In this document: positions 12,175 to 26,513 of the stretch, piece after piece
Layout: every line of letters starts with the position of its first letter
How positions within the stretch are numbered: the stretch's first letter is position 1
Source: Mugil cephalus
Lineage: Eukaryota; Chordata; Actinopteri; Mugiliformes; Mugilidae
Reading direction: 5' to 3'
NCBI RefSeq assembly: GCF_022458985.1
Contig: NC_061781.1
Span: 3,084,501 to 3,148,500 of the forward strand
DNA: 64,000 nt
The notes under the pieces: model-generated
What the model was told of the DNA's origin: nothing
The model's input: only the letters and a program-made list of their open reading frames with translations
Database searches by the model: none
Made by a program: the position numbers and the translations under genes

Positions 12175-13059
12175 TGCCAATGATATCGTACACTTTCAGT
12201 AGTGACTATATCCAAATCTGTCTCTTAACAACTGTTTAAGACATCAAACATGTCTAAATCACATTAGACTGACATTCTTTCAGTATTACTTGGGGTAAAA
12301 CTGAAAGAACACAAAAACAGATAAGAACAGATAAGAAAGGGGAAAATTAAAGATAAAATAAGGTAGTTAAGCAGGTGGGGTGGGACAGTACAACACACCC
12401 AACATAATGGGTTGTTCAAACAAAAAGAGCAACTAATCAGAAACTTGTTGACCCAGCCCCGGTGGCTGATATATAGCTACTACTGTTGTCACCTATTGAC
12501 ACACATAGATTCTTAATTGATACCTCACTATGTGCACACATTTTAACTTGACTTGACTAAACCATCAACAATGAGTCCAAATCCATAGGAGGTCACTCTC
12601 TAGAACAAATCCAACTGTAGAGGAACTTCACGATTCATCAAGAAACTTCCTTTGGTTGACAGTTTGGTTAAATTTTAACCTTCAGAGACAGAGACAGCGA
12701 TGTGTCCTGCTGAGGTGTAAGACTCTGTCACAAGCTAATAGATGCACACTCATAGACTGGACATAAATATGGACAATGCGTCCCCACTTCCTGTTATTGG
12801 CTAAACTGGCGCTGTTTCCCCAGGATACGGGCAGGCCATCTTGTGATTTTGGAGCCAGGGTCAGCACAAAATAGTCCAAGAGTGGAGCGCTACCTCCACC
12901 AGGTACAAGGAAATGTTGGATTACACACTGTACTTGTTCCTTTGTTTATTTTTTCACACTGTCACAGTCCCTCAGGACTGTTTTCACAGAGCACTTGGCA
13001 TGGCAACTGGTATTTATCATGATGTCACATCCTGTTTCGATAGCACCTAATAACTAATT
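12175..13059 (-). repeat. Inverted-repeat segment A-B, nested right copy
   Basis: Reverse-complement copy of 8365-9251, lying inside the spacer of the larger inverted repeat. It covers segment A plus B but stops before C. So B occurs three times in the region (8909-9251 plus; 12175-12520 minus; about 15890-16346 minus), A twice and C twice. The order is A-B-C / B'-A' / C'-B'. Confidence 0.85.
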
Positions 13060-14133
13060 AAAACAAAACTTCACTTGAATACAGGGGCAGACTGGCCATC
13101 TGTGTGATCTGGAGAATCACAGAACGGTCGGTACTCCTTGATGGCATCATCACCTGTTTTTTTCCACCCACTAATCTACTGTTTCACACTCCAGTACAGG
13201 AGGTGGTAGCAGTGCACCTTTAAGTTGGATGCCAGCAGCCCGCCGTACCCGCCAATTAAGGAGAAGAAGAAGAAGAAGAAGAAGAAGAAAAAGAAGAAGA
13301 AGAAGATGAAGTGGTGTAGTAGTAGCAGCAGCAAAGACATTCAAGCATATTTGACCTATGACCATAGAAACAATATGGATAATGCCGCTAAAAATGGAAA
13401 GAAAAGGGTGGGGCTGAGAAGGCGAGGGGAAAAATGCGACATTTAGAGAGAAGCCACTAAATGTCGCAAATTAACTGAAATGTTCAGCAGCACAGCCAGC
13501 AGCAGCACCACTGAAGTTCAGTTTAATATTAGCAGCATCCAACATGATAGGGCCACCTGTGATGATGAGCTGGTTCCACAGATTAGGGCTGATGTTAGGA
13601 AATGTTATTCAGGCTGTTACATTTTTACCTATTTCCAGTTCTGCTGCTCAGTACAATGCAAAAAATTAAATGAAATGATGATTGGAGTAGTTAAAACAGC
13701 TAAACTTAAACATTTTAGCTGTAAAATGTCACATGCAGTAGTATATTAAGGAAAATGTTGTGCTTTCACTTTTTAAAGTTTTGGTAATGTTACAGTTAAT
13801 GCTTACAAACTTTGAAGACTTTGAATACAGAAGTTACATTTGTAATGGTGTATTTTAATTAAAATGTGGTATTATTATTTGTGGGGTAAGATTAATTACT
13901 GCATAAATTAATTAAGATTATTAAGTAATAAATTAATTTTAAGATTGCACAGAATAGATTATAATTAATAATATGTAATATAATTTGGATGCTATAGTAT
14001 CGTGAGCCACGATTGTTTTGGACTGGGCCTAGTCAAAGTCCAAGGCCATTTTTTAGTCCCAGTCTGTCCCTGCTTGAGTATGCATCAGTGTTATATTAAC
14101 TACCTAAAATGACGAAAACATATTGCACCATTA
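13060..14133. other. Spacer between repeat arms, second part, with a (GAA)n tract
   Basis: Holds a purine-rich GAA/AAG tract at about 13260-13306, which makes an artefactual Lys-rich ORF. The rest is AT-rich DNA with no exon that I can support. An 89-codon frame at 13480-13749 lacks recognisable motifs. Confidence 0.4.
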
Positions 14134-16346
14134 CTAAGAGCACTTATAACAGAACACCATCAAAACTTTTATCAGCTCAAGATGAAATGAAAAGCTGACA
14201 GATTCCTGTGACTTAATATTTGGAATAACAGTTCATCTTAAACTAAACATGGTGGCAGACTAACCTGTGGTATTTTATTTTACTTTAGCGATAACATGTG
14301 CTGCTGTAACTCTTTTTATTTACCCCACTTGGCTGCCTTATATGTTCTTTCATTTTCACTTTTCTTTATCTCTTCTTTTGTTATCTTTTATCATGCGGTC
14401 ACTCACACTGAAGTGAGAACACCGTATTCTGAACAAAACTGAAGTCTGACCTTGAATTGAGTTTAACTACAGTGAAACAGTTTAACTATTTACAGATTAG
14501 ATGATTATAAGGAGAATAAGGTAAGTCATGGCGTTGCTAAATGTGGTCAGTCAGTTAAGTCAGTGGGTTGGGAGAATGAGATGTCAGCCTATGTAGCCTA
14601 CTCCACATCACATCAAAAATATATACAGTATATAAAATATATTAGAACATTAGAACTGCTATGAGAGGATTTATGACTCTGAGATATTTTTTAATAAATA
14701 CTGATGCATAATTAAATATTTGTGATAATCTTCTAAAGTTTTGTCATTTCTTTTCAGAGGGCTGCACAGATTTGGCTTCATCTATCATCCTTCCATCCAT
14801 AGATCCACATGTCTGTAGCTGGTAAATAGTGTTATCAAGCAGAAGGAGTTCTTCCTTACAGCAGCTGACAATTACTCTATTTAGTTTAATGTAAAGATCA
14901 TCACATTTGTGTAAACACAGCAAAATTGATAGGTGAAAACAATGTCTCAGCAGTTGTTTTACAGTGTTAATGTGAAAACATTATTGTGAAATGAAAAATA
15001 ACCTAATTACAATTAAAGTCATGTTTTAACTATTTTGCCAGTAAGATTTTTATTTCATGTTTGTATTACCTACAGTAAAAGTTATATATGAAGAGGTTGA
15101 TAGAGTATATGTTGATCATTTAGGAGGCGCAGACCTATGCGGACTGACAAAGGCCCCTAGGGAGCCGCCACAGACCCGTCGCCATATAGCACCGGGAGAC
15201 AAAGCCCAGCCATGAGGACAACAGAGAATCTAAGTAGCTATCCCAACCAGCCGCCTTGGGGCCACAGACCACTGGCCCAAGAGCCCCTACCAGCGGAGGA
15301 CTAGGTCCCTCGAGCCTGTGACCCTGGATGTGGTGTGGTACATTAGGAAAGGGGGAAAGCAGGAGGGTCGGGTGGGTCAGAGGACTGCAGCACACTACTG
15401 TCCTGTACCCCACACTCACCCTGCCCGATCCTGGATAGTCGCCTAAGTTATGGTGCGTTAAAAACTTGGGTTGGGTGTATGTGGTGTACCTTGCTGTGGC
15501 TGTGATATTAAAACATTTTAAATAATTCTACTGTATTATTGTAGATGCCTTTGGACAATGAGTGTGAAGCATAGACTGTATAAAGATGGATGGCTGAACT
15601 GCTGTTAAAAAGTGATGGTGTCCATCTGCACTATAGGTCATAAACTCCACTTCTTCCTTGTTAGTGTATGGGACTTGGGCCAAACACACAAAAGTATATA
15701 TCAAAGATAACAAAATAACAGATAAACAAGATAAGAAAAGAGAAAATGAAAGAACCCCTGACACCCCTGCTCTAGAGGATAAGTGGTCACATGATCACAT
15801 GATGAAATTAAAACCAAAATATAAAGAATGAGAAGAGCAATTAAGAAAGAGAAGGTAGAACACATCAGCACAGTCCTCAGATGCCGATGATATCATACAC
15901 TTTCAGTAGTGACTATATTTAAATCTGTCTCTTACCAACTGTTCAAGACATCAAACATGTCTAAATCACATGACATTCTTTCAGTATTACTTGGGGTAAA
16001 ACTGAAAGAACACAAAAACAGATAAGAACAGATAAGAAAGGGGAAAATTAACGATAAGATAAGGTAGTTAAGTGGCATAAATAAAAAGATTTACAGCAGC
16101 AGGTAGGGCGGGACAGTACAACACATCGTCTATAAAATAAAATAAAACAAAATAAAATAAAATAAAATAAAATAAAATAAAATAAAATAAAATAAAATAA
16201 AATAGCACAGAAACACAAATAATGGGTTGTTCAAACAAAAAGAGCAAGTAATCAGAAACTTGTTGACCCAGCCCCGGTGGCTGATATATAGCTACTACTG
16301 TTGTCACCTATTGAAACACATAGATTCTTAATTCTTAATTGATACC
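14134..16346 (-). repeat. Large inverted repeat, right arm (C'-B')
   Basis: Mirror image of 8909-11156. It differs mainly by an (AAAAT)n expansion at about 16136-16204 and small indels. Its outer end at 16346 abuts, without a gap, the truncated last exon of the CaaX-family pseudogene (16347). The repeat boundary therefore coincides with the breakpoint that removed that exon's 3' end. Confidence 0.9.
16136..16204. repeat. (AAAAT)n microsatellite
   Basis: About 13 tandem AAAAT units inside the right arm, absent from the corresponding position of the left arm. It arose or expanded after the arms separated. Confidence 0.9.
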
Positions 16347-16895
16347 AGTCTCCTGGTTTTTTAGACATTCCAATATTCCTCTCTCAGTCTCGTGGTAGAG
16401 CACGTCAACATCCAGGACAAGGTTCTCAAAGGTTCCAGACCAGTTCTTCTCAGGAGTTGACTAGTTCACTTTGCGTGTGTGGTGCATCAGAACCAGAATG
16501 ACTGGTTTATCACCTGCTGATACTAGAAGAAAGGAAATGAAAAGGAGGTGCGGTAAGACCTGATTCCTGTACAGCAACCTTCAGGATGAAGAAACCCCTA
16601 AATGTGGTCATACTCTGAAAACTATAAACAAAGCAGTGATGTACTTTCATGTGTCTATGCTGAGATTTATAAATGACAGCTTACACTATGTGACCAAGCT
16701 TTGTGTTACCTGATGTACCACTCACAGCTGCATCCACATCTGAACTAACACGACTGCTGATTGGACAGAAAAGAATGATGACGTCACATATCTGCTGGTC
16801 TGTTCTTTCCAGCAGTAACTCCTCACAGTTCACTCGTCTCAGCAGAACTTGATCAGCCCCAAACGTTTCCCCTGTAGTGACTGTGTGGACCTTAA
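16347..16895 (-). pseudogene. CaaX-family gene, truncated pseudogene
   Basis: Two exons align with the intact gene at 26913-29613. The penultimate exon is complement(16710..16895), 186 nt, exactly the length of its counterpart, with matching TTAAGGTCCACAC start and GTAAC donor. The last exon is complement(16347..16513). The latter has an in-frame TAG at complement(16461..16463) where the intact gene has a Tyr codon. It is also cut off at 16347, right at the end of the 2.2-kb repeat arm, so the C-terminal 40 or so residues including the CaaX box are missing. The first five exons are not recognisable up to 18430. The penultimate exon itself is open and keeps DVIILFCPI. The pseudogene points away from the IFI44-like gene, on the far side of the shared promoter segment. 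Confidence 0.88.
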
Positions 16896-17406
16896 CTGTG
16901 CATGAAACGTGAAACACGTTGGCAGATAGACCATTGGGATCTTTTGGTGACCATAAATAGTCTATACTGGTTGATTGGCTGGTGGTTAACAAACCAAAAT
17001 CATGGATGCATAGGAAAATCCTATCTTTTTCTACATTGATTCATCCCACGGTCTAAAGACTCAAACTGATATTGTCCACTGGACCAAGCCTTTATGAAAC
17101 CTGTCTTGCACAACATACTAAGCCTTATTAGACTCTGCAAACTTGAATCACAGTGGTAAACACAATAAATAATAATAACTGATGCTACATTGATCCCCGA
17201 GGGGAAATTATGATCCTGTTGTTTGACCCCTCTATTGCAGCCTTTGACCCCCAGGCTGTACCTCTAACCATTACTCCTTCTTACACTTGATATCTTTAGA
17301 ATCTGAAATGACTTGAAAGCCTCCAGAGGCCTTCATGTTGTTTTTTATATGCAAAAACGTGGAAATAAAACTGAAGGGTGCAAACACATTTAAACAGCAC
17401 TCACAC

Positions 17407-17803
17407 GGATCAGGCATAACATTATGACCACCTTCCTAATATTGTGTAAGTCTTACTTGTGCCTCCAAAACAGTTGTGATTCCTCAGAGAGCGGACATGG
17501 GCCTTCTGAGGGTGTCCTTTGGTTACTGGCAACAGAATGTTGTTAGTGGAGCGAGGGGCTTCTGTGGAGTGTTTTTGTGTGTGTGTCTGTGTCAGGCTGC
17601 ATCCTGCTAGGGATGGCTGCTGCCATCAAGGAGTGTCATTGCTATGGGGTGGGGGTGTCTGGTCTGGTCCATGTTCAAGTAACAACCACATGAATGAATA
17701 CCAGGTCTAAAAGTTTCAAAGTAGAACACTGAACTGTCACAAGATGGTCTATGATATTTACTGCTCCTGTAAGTGGTCATAATGTTGTGACTGATCAGTG
17801 TAT
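17407..17803 (+). mobile_element. Non-autonomous Tc1/mariner-like element, copy 3
   Basis: The best-preserved copy. It opens with ATCAGGCATAACATTATGAC and closes with GTCATAATGTTGTGACTGAT, a near-perfect terminal inverted pair. The interior carries AGGCTGCATCCTGCTAGG, GGATGGCTGCTGCCATCA and GGGTGGGGGTGTCTGGTCTG, shared with the other copies. It sits where upstream exons of the CaaX pseudogene would be expected. Confidence 0.75.
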
Positions 17804-17857
17804 ATGGATAGATTAGAGGATGAAGTTTGTGGTGGTATTAAACTGTAATGAATTAAA

Positions 17858-17888
17858 TACAAAATAAATAAATAAATAAATAAATAAT
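17858..17888. repeat. (AAAT)n microsatellite
   Basis: About seven AAAT units in tandem. Confidence 0.8.
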
Positions 17889-18520
17889 CTGTTATATAAC
17901 CTAGTCCACTGACAAAAATGGGGAGGTCTGTTATGTTACAATACTTTTTTCCCTGCTAGTGCAGCCGTTGAAATGGCTGTATTTAAAAACAGCAACTGAC
18001 TTAAGTTAAAAGGCACACCTTTTAATTTGTGTTTGAAAGGTGTTTTCTTTATTGTACCCAGAGTTGAACCAGTGTAGCTGTACAGTTTCAAAGATTTGGT
18101 TTTACAACATCCTAACTGTAGTTGTAAAAGATTATAGCATTCGTGATAAAGATGTGTAAGAGGCATGTGTAGTCAGTCTAACAAATAGAGATGCTAAGAT
18201 GTAATTCTCTCCAACTAACTTTAAATGTCCTCCAGTAATGAGCCCTTTGTGACATTTGAGATAAGACAAGATAAGATACGATGACCTGCAGTGTAATTGT
18301 CATCCAACTTTCTATTCTGCTACTTTAATGTAAATACATGCTCAAATAAATTACAAGAGATTCCATACACAACATGTTCTAAAATACAAAACTCATGAGC
18401 GTAAGGTAAGCAATGTAAGCTGCATTTTTGCTTCCGTTTCAAAGCTGCACTCCAGCAGCGACTGCTTCTGCTGCAGAGGAGAAAGTGAAGTGATGGTAAG
18501 TGCCTCTCTTATACAGTGAC

Positions 18521-18537
18521 CTCCCACTTTCACTTGC
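18521..18537 (-). promoter_or_regulatory. IRF/ISRE-like element (PRDI type), copy 1
   Basis: Minus strand reads GCAAGTGAAAGTGGGAG. AAGTGAAAGTG is the core of the IFN-beta PRDI-type IRF site, as I know it. The element is retained base for base in the mirrored promoter copy at 26497-26513. A further GAGAAAGTGAAGTG stretch lies at 18479-18492. Confidence 0.6.
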
Positions 18538-18699
18538 AGTAATTTTCTGGATTGTAGGGTTTTTATCTAAGTCAGACAGTTGAGATAAATGCAAATGTAA
18601 AGTAAATATCAGTCAGGAATCAAGAACTCACTATTTTTGTGTGTCTGTGATATTTCCTCTAAACATCAATCCGATTCCACAGTATTCCTTCATAAACTG

Positions 18700-18717
18700 C
18701 ACGTGATTAATCATGTG
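18700..18717. promoter_or_regulatory. 18-bp near-palindrome containing an E-box
   Basis: CACGTGATTAATCATGTG reads almost identically on both strands, with a CACGTG E-box at one end and an ATTAAT centre. The same 18 bp are present in the inverted copy at 26427-26444. The conservation suggests a dimer-binding site; the factor is unknown. Confidence 0.5.
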
Positions 18718-19146
18718 ATTTATAAAAAACCCTCTCATAACTAACCCAGGCTTCTTGTAAATCATGTGGTTTATGACCACACGCAGGCTCTCTATATAAG
18801 AACCACCCTCTCCTTTACTGCAGCTTCACTTGAGCTGCATCACCAGGTAGGATTTGTTATCGTCAGTGTTTCTTATCAAAAGTTGCAACAACTAAAGTAC
18901 AAGTGTGTTTCGTGTGCTGAAGTTCAAATGTCATATGTACATATTTTTTTTTTTTTTTTTTTAAATATGTGTAGATTTTAATCAGTGCTTTATTTTAGTA
19001 AATGATTGCACTGCTTTGTTTAAACATTGATTCACTTTTCCATTATTTTCTGATGCCGTGTTTGAGTCTGAGTTTACTTTCAGTTGCTGTCATTGGTGAT
19101 TATATATTTGTTTTTTTTCTTTTTGAAGTTGCATCTTTATCACACC

Positions 19147-22100
19147 ATGGGGGGAGAACAATCAAGTGAGTTAAAAAAAAAAAAACACCTGCATGACAGT
19201 TCATTTTTAACCTACAGCATTCAGTATCAAATGAGGCAGCAGGAGCAATGTTTTTTTTTTCTTTTCTTTTTTTAGCCTCAGAAGTATACTAGAGAAAATA
19301 TTGCATTAGTGGCTACCAAGGTGCATGGAGGAGGAAAAAGAATTTATAGAAAGATCCAGACTCCAACAGCACTTGTACAATATGCAACAACAATTATTAT
19401 TTACTTTAATACAGTTGTCGCATATACTGGTAATGCAGCTGGAGTCTTGTCTACTTATTTTAACACTTATTTTTAACACGACTGTTTATAACATATCATT
19501 GAATTCTTCTTTAGACCAATGCAAGCCTTGTACATCTTTTGCTTGCATATCATTATGAATATTACCACTTTATTTTATTTTCATCCCTTACACCTGTTTT
19601 CTTTTCTCTTTTATTTACTAGTGGTGTATTTTTTATGTCCAATTGAGCTACTATGACCAACCAATCTCCCTTGTAATCTATAAAGTCTAAGTCAAAGTCT
19701 AAAACTCTTGTACATGATGGTGAATGTGATGTGACTCCATAAAAACATAGTTCTGTCATATTTATATACTGTTTTTTTCTGTTCTTCTTTGTAGAACCAG
19801 AACCTGTCACCAGTAAGTTAGAACAGGAAATCTGTTAATTACGTATTAAAAGCCTATTAATCCTGTATCAAATCAATATATAGACACACAAATTTTAGTA
19901 CATGAATACTGAAACATGTAGATATCAAATCATCAGCTGTTTTCCCTTTTAAAATCCTGACTCAGATGAATAAATGTCACTTAAAATGAAGAATAAACAA
20001 ATAATTGAATGAAATCTAAACTTTCATGTTAAACAGTTTTCTGTTTTTCAGGAACGGTGTACGTAGAAAAACCTGCTCCACCTCCACCACCTAGTAAGTT
20101 ACAACATAAACATAGTTACTTATTCATAGGTTCACACATTATTCAACACTTTTCATCAATTCATTCTATAAAAAATTCTACTCCTTTGAATACATTTGTT
20201 CTTCTCAGTGTATGACGAACCATGGAGAGTACTGCCTTGGGGGTGAGTCAATACATCAGATGTATTCTAATTCATGAGTCACACAGCAATCACCAACAAG
20301 GACAGATAACTGTAGTGTATGGTGGTCTTCCTGTCCCCCTTCCTTTTTCTGGGTCTGTGGAATGTATTCATTATTTAAAGGTTAAAAGGTTAATTATTCT
20401 GTAAAATACTGGCCGTAAGGGGTTAGGGTCTTGTTGTTCATTAATGTGGAGTTTTTGGAGAAAGGATGCCATATGTAAGGAGAGTGTTGGAACTGAACAG
20501 CAGGGAATTCTACAATTGGTACCTGAAGGTTCCTTAGATATAGATTTTTGACATTGTTCTTTCATGCAATAAACCTTTTTTAAATGCAAGAGAAGACTTG
20601 TCAGCGGTGATCACTTCTTTTCTTCAGCGCATCAATACACAACATAACTCTTTTTGATCTCTGGACTGGACCTTCAGAGTATTACCGTGTATATGCAGCC
20701 ATGAGATTAACATAGAGGAACAAATCAGCTTCTGGCTTCTGCGATCTCAGCTGTCATTGGGCGAGAGGTCTGGTACACCCTGGATAAGGTCTCCAGTCTA
20801 TCACAGGGCTAACACAAAGAGACACGGCCAATTTGAAATCACCAATGAACCTAATGAGCATGTCTTTGGAGGGTGAGAGGAAACCCGGAGAGAAACCCTG
20901 CAAACACAGGGAGAACATGCAAACTCAGAAAGACCCCAGTTGGTCAATGGATTTGACTATAGTCTTGCTGTGCAAATTTTAGTTGCAGGCACAGCCAATG
21001 GAGATGTCACTTCATTGCTGGTAATTCTTTCATTTCAGTTTGGTATCTCCACACTGTAGGCCTTACCTGTGTCTATTGGATGGATTGCCACAAAATGTGG
21101 TTCAAATGTTTATGTATACCACAGGATGAATTGTTATAACCCTGGGAATTGTCTAACTTTTAGTGCAGTACCATCATTGGGTCAGTGTCTCAATTTCCAG
21201 CACATTTCTTTGACCAAGTACTTGTATGTATGGCATTCCAGCCTCAGCTAGATTTTGTGTCACATTATGTGTGGTAACATGAGGAAAAGAAGCTCTCACA
21301 TAGCTCTGATTTACACTCACGACTGTTCTTAGTCTTACATCTATTTCCACAGAAACAACATCAGTGGTCTCAACTATGTGAAGGATTATCAACCTCAAAA
21401 TGATGAAGTTAAATTCATCAGAGTCTTGCTCTATGGGCCAGTCGGTGCTGGAAAGTCCAGCTTCATCAGTTCTGTCAGCACTGTCCTACGAAGGAGAATA
21501 GCCACTCCAGCAAAGGCCAGCTCAACCACCTCTGACCAAAGTTACACCAAAAAAGTAGGTAAACCCTCCTTTATTCATTCTGCCTTGATGGGTTTTGCAT
21601 CATTTCAGGGCATTTCAGGTGTTGTTCAGTTAGAGGACAAGATACTGCTGGTCTAAAAGGTTGGTTCATTAGTAACATCCATGAAAGCATCAGTTACAAC
21701 ACACTCACATGTGTTTCTATGTACTTTCATACATCATATATGACAGAACAGTTCAAGACTGATTGCAGTGAGTTCTGATTCTTTCTTGATTATTTGGTTC
21801 CAGATCTATAACTTCAGCATCAGTATTGTGTGTTTTTCACCCAAATCCAGATCATATCTAGAGTTTACTTATCAGAAGGAGATATGAGGGGAAGTATCAA
21901 CAAAAAGGATTTGGGACAAAATACAAATAATTTCAGCAAGAGTAAATAGCACTTATCTACATAGTTCACATCGAGTGAATACGTTTGAAAGCTTTACACC
22001 ATGTTGAACCTTATAACAAGCCTTTGGTTTGCCTCAGTTGATGCAGCCCATCTCACATAACCAACATTATCACATTCTTTTAAATATTTGCTGTAGTACA

Positions 22101-23618
22101 GTCTTAAAACAAAATCCTAAATGATACTTTTTGTCCATGTATCTTTTAGTATAAAACTCATAAAATCCCGAAAGAAGGTAGAGGAAACTTTTACCCATTT
22201 GTCTTCAATGACATCATGGGTCTGGAGGACGGTTCTGGAAGAGGAGTCAGTGTGGAGGACATCAAACTGATCATGAAGGGACATGTGAAGGATGGATATA
22301 AGGTACTTTTCTTTTTAAATTTGCTTTAAAAACAAATAAACAACAATAAAAAAAAAAAACACTTGGAACAGTGTTCTGCTACTTTGTGTGGTGCCCAGAC
22401 CTCAGCCATAAGGGGATGCAAACCTGTGACCTTACAGTCCCAGAGCTCTTTCACTACTCAATATTCCACAGCTCCCCTAGTTGTAACACTATTCATGTTT
22501 GTTCACATTTTTCAGTTGAACAAATCCATTAGTCCATAACAGGGCAAATCTATTTGTTAATGTGTATAAGTGATTATTTATTTGGATATTGACAATATTT
22601 TTCAGTTCAATCCTGTATCTCCATTGTCCCCTGGAGATCCTCACTACAACCCTTCGCCATCTATGGAGGACAGAATCCATGTCCTGGTCTGTGTGCAGTC
22701 TGCTAACGCACAAGAAATTCAGGGTTCAGTCTTACAGAAGCTGAAGGACATCAGAGAGGCAGCCAGCGACTTAGGTAAGAGCAGAAGGGTGGGATCTTTG
22801 ATGATACAACTGAATTAAATCCTTTATTTTATTTTACAGCTAAACATAAATGATGTATTTCTTGTATTTCTTGGGTCTAATCTTTCTGATCACACATACT
22901 GTAAAACCACACTGAAAAGCACATTATGATGCAGTCAGTACTTCTGCCTCATAGAGGAGAGCACTAGTGAGACATGGGTTCATACTTATACTGCTGTTAC
23001 TCTTCTTCTACACTGTGTCAAGCATGCAGGCTTATTTGTTTTGTTAGTTTGTTTTGTTTTTCTCTGACTGAATCGTAAAAATGGCAGATTGTATATCTAA
23101 GCTTAAAAAAATTCTCAGAACTGGACTTTCCTCCTATAGGCATCTGATTGCACTGCATAGCATATATGCATACATATATACAATATATATATAACACCAC
23201 CAAACTGACAGTGAAATGTCTCTGAAACTGTGAAATGGATAAACCACACTATTTCTTTGTTTTCACAGATATTCCCCAAATTGCCGTCATCACCAAAATT
23301 GATGAGGCCACCGAGGAAACTGAAAGGGATCTGAGGAACGTGTACAAGAGCAAGCATGTGAAGAAAAAGGTGAGTTTCAGCTGGACATGTTTAAAATATA
23401 AACTGTGGTCCGCGAACTGATGTCAAGATTGAACTGAAATATTTTTTTAAACATAGATGACAGACCTGAGCGCATTCCTGGGAATCCCAATGAACTGCAT
23501 CTTCCCTGTGAAGAACTACAGTGAAGAAACTGACCTGAAAGATGACCTGGACACTCTGATCCTGAGTGCACTGAAGCTGATACTTGACTTGGGAGATGAC
23601 TTCACTTGTGATATGTAA
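19147..23618 (+). CDS. Interferon-induced protein 44-like GTP-binding protein
   Basis: Nine coding exons join to 900 nt (299 aa plus stop): 19147-19165, 19795-19812, 20052-20093, 20209-20242, 21353-21554, 22150-22302, 22606-22774, 23269-23369, 23457-23618. The protein begins MGGEQS, an N-myristoylation-like start, then has a Pro-rich stretch (residues 20-26) and the EPWRVLPW motif (30-37). A G1/Walker [10 protein letters not shown], is at 66-74, a G3-like DIMG at 126-129, and a TKID at 221-224 in the place of the usual NKxD. This order is that of the IFI44/IFI44L family, known as interferon-stimulated proteins in vertebrates. All introns have GT-AG ends and compatible phases. A non-coding 5' exon probably lies at about 18822-18846. 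Which IFI44-family paralogue it is cannot be settled by eye. Gene context: divergent from a CaaX-family pseudogene across a promoter with an IRF-type site. Confidence 0.9.
19625..19705 (+). repeat. LINE 3'-tail fragment in intron 1
   Basis: CAATTGAGCTACTATGACCA followed by TAAAGTCTAAGTCAAAGTCT matches the 3' ends of the LINE copies at 37100-37777 and 62215-62740, which finish CAATTAAGC..CTATGATCAATTAA..(TAAGTC)n. Confidence 0.55.
20770..20945 (-). repeat. Teleost dispersed repeat (SINE-like) fragment
   Basis: Reverse orientation of the tRNA-like-headed repeat at 41525-41765. It carries CACCAATGAACCTAATGAGC, ATGTCTTTGGAGGGTGAGAG and GGAGAACATGCAAACTC, typical of an abundant fish repeat. It lies in an intron of the IFI44-like gene. 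Confidence 0.6.
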
Positions 23619-23655
23619 TCCTACAGAAACTAAAACTAAAAAACTAAAACCCACA

Positions 23656-23661
23656 AATAAA
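23656..23661 (+). terminator. Poly(A) signal of the IFI44-like gene
   Basis: AATAAA 38 bp after the stop codon. A second AATAAA lies at about 24053 and could give a longer 3' UTR. Confidence 0.5.
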
Positions 23662-23669
23662 TATATTTA

Positions 23670-26235
<2,566 letters not shown>

Positions 26236-26426
26236 AATCATTGCAACTTTTTATAACTTGATAAGAAACACTGACGATAACAAATTCTACCTTGACTGCC
26301 ATGACTCAGTTCAAGTGAAGCTGCAGTAAAAGAGAGAGTGGTTCTGATGTGGAGGGCTTATATGTTGTCATACACCACATGATTTACAAGAAGCCTGGGT
26401 TAGTTATGAGAGGGTTTTTTATAAAT

Positions 26427-26444
26427 CACATGATTAATCACGTG
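26427..26444. promoter_or_regulatory. 18-bp near-palindrome, copy 2
   Basis: CACATGATTAATCACGTG, the exact reverse complement of the element at 18700-18717. Confidence 0.5.
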
Positions 26445-26496
26445 CAGTTTATGATGGAATGACTTAAATAAAAACCCTACAATCCAGAAAATTACT

Positions 26497-26513
26497 GCAA
26501 GTGAAAGTGGGAG
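26497..26513 (+). promoter_or_regulatory. IRF/ISRE-like element (PRDI type), copy 2
   Basis: GCAAGTGAAAGTGGGAG, 7 bp before a TATAAGAG box and about 400 bp before the CaaX gene start codon. Identical to copy 1 on the mirrored promoter. Confidence 0.6.

Larger units (their letters stand above)
18432..18890 (+). promoter_or_regulatory. Duplicated bidirectional promoter segment, copy 1
   Basis: The segment recurs in reverse orientation at 26236-26653. The rightward side has TATATAAG at 18793-18800, then a non-coding exon CAGCTTCACTTGAGCTGCAT ending CACCAG with a GTAGG donor at 18847. This is consistent with splicing to about 19129 just before the IFI44-like start codon. The leftward side faces the CaaX pseudogene. 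Inside are an IRF-type element on the minus strand (complement 18521-18537, AAGTGAAAGTGGGAG core) and the near-palindrome CACGTGATTAATCATGTG at 18700-18717. This copy has about 100 bp (roughly 18580-18690) missing from copy 2. Promoter function is inferred from position, TATA-like boxes and conservation between copies. Confidence 0.7.

Noticed and set aside
13225-13446. Lys-rich ORF
   Set aside because: Encoded by the (GAA)n tract.
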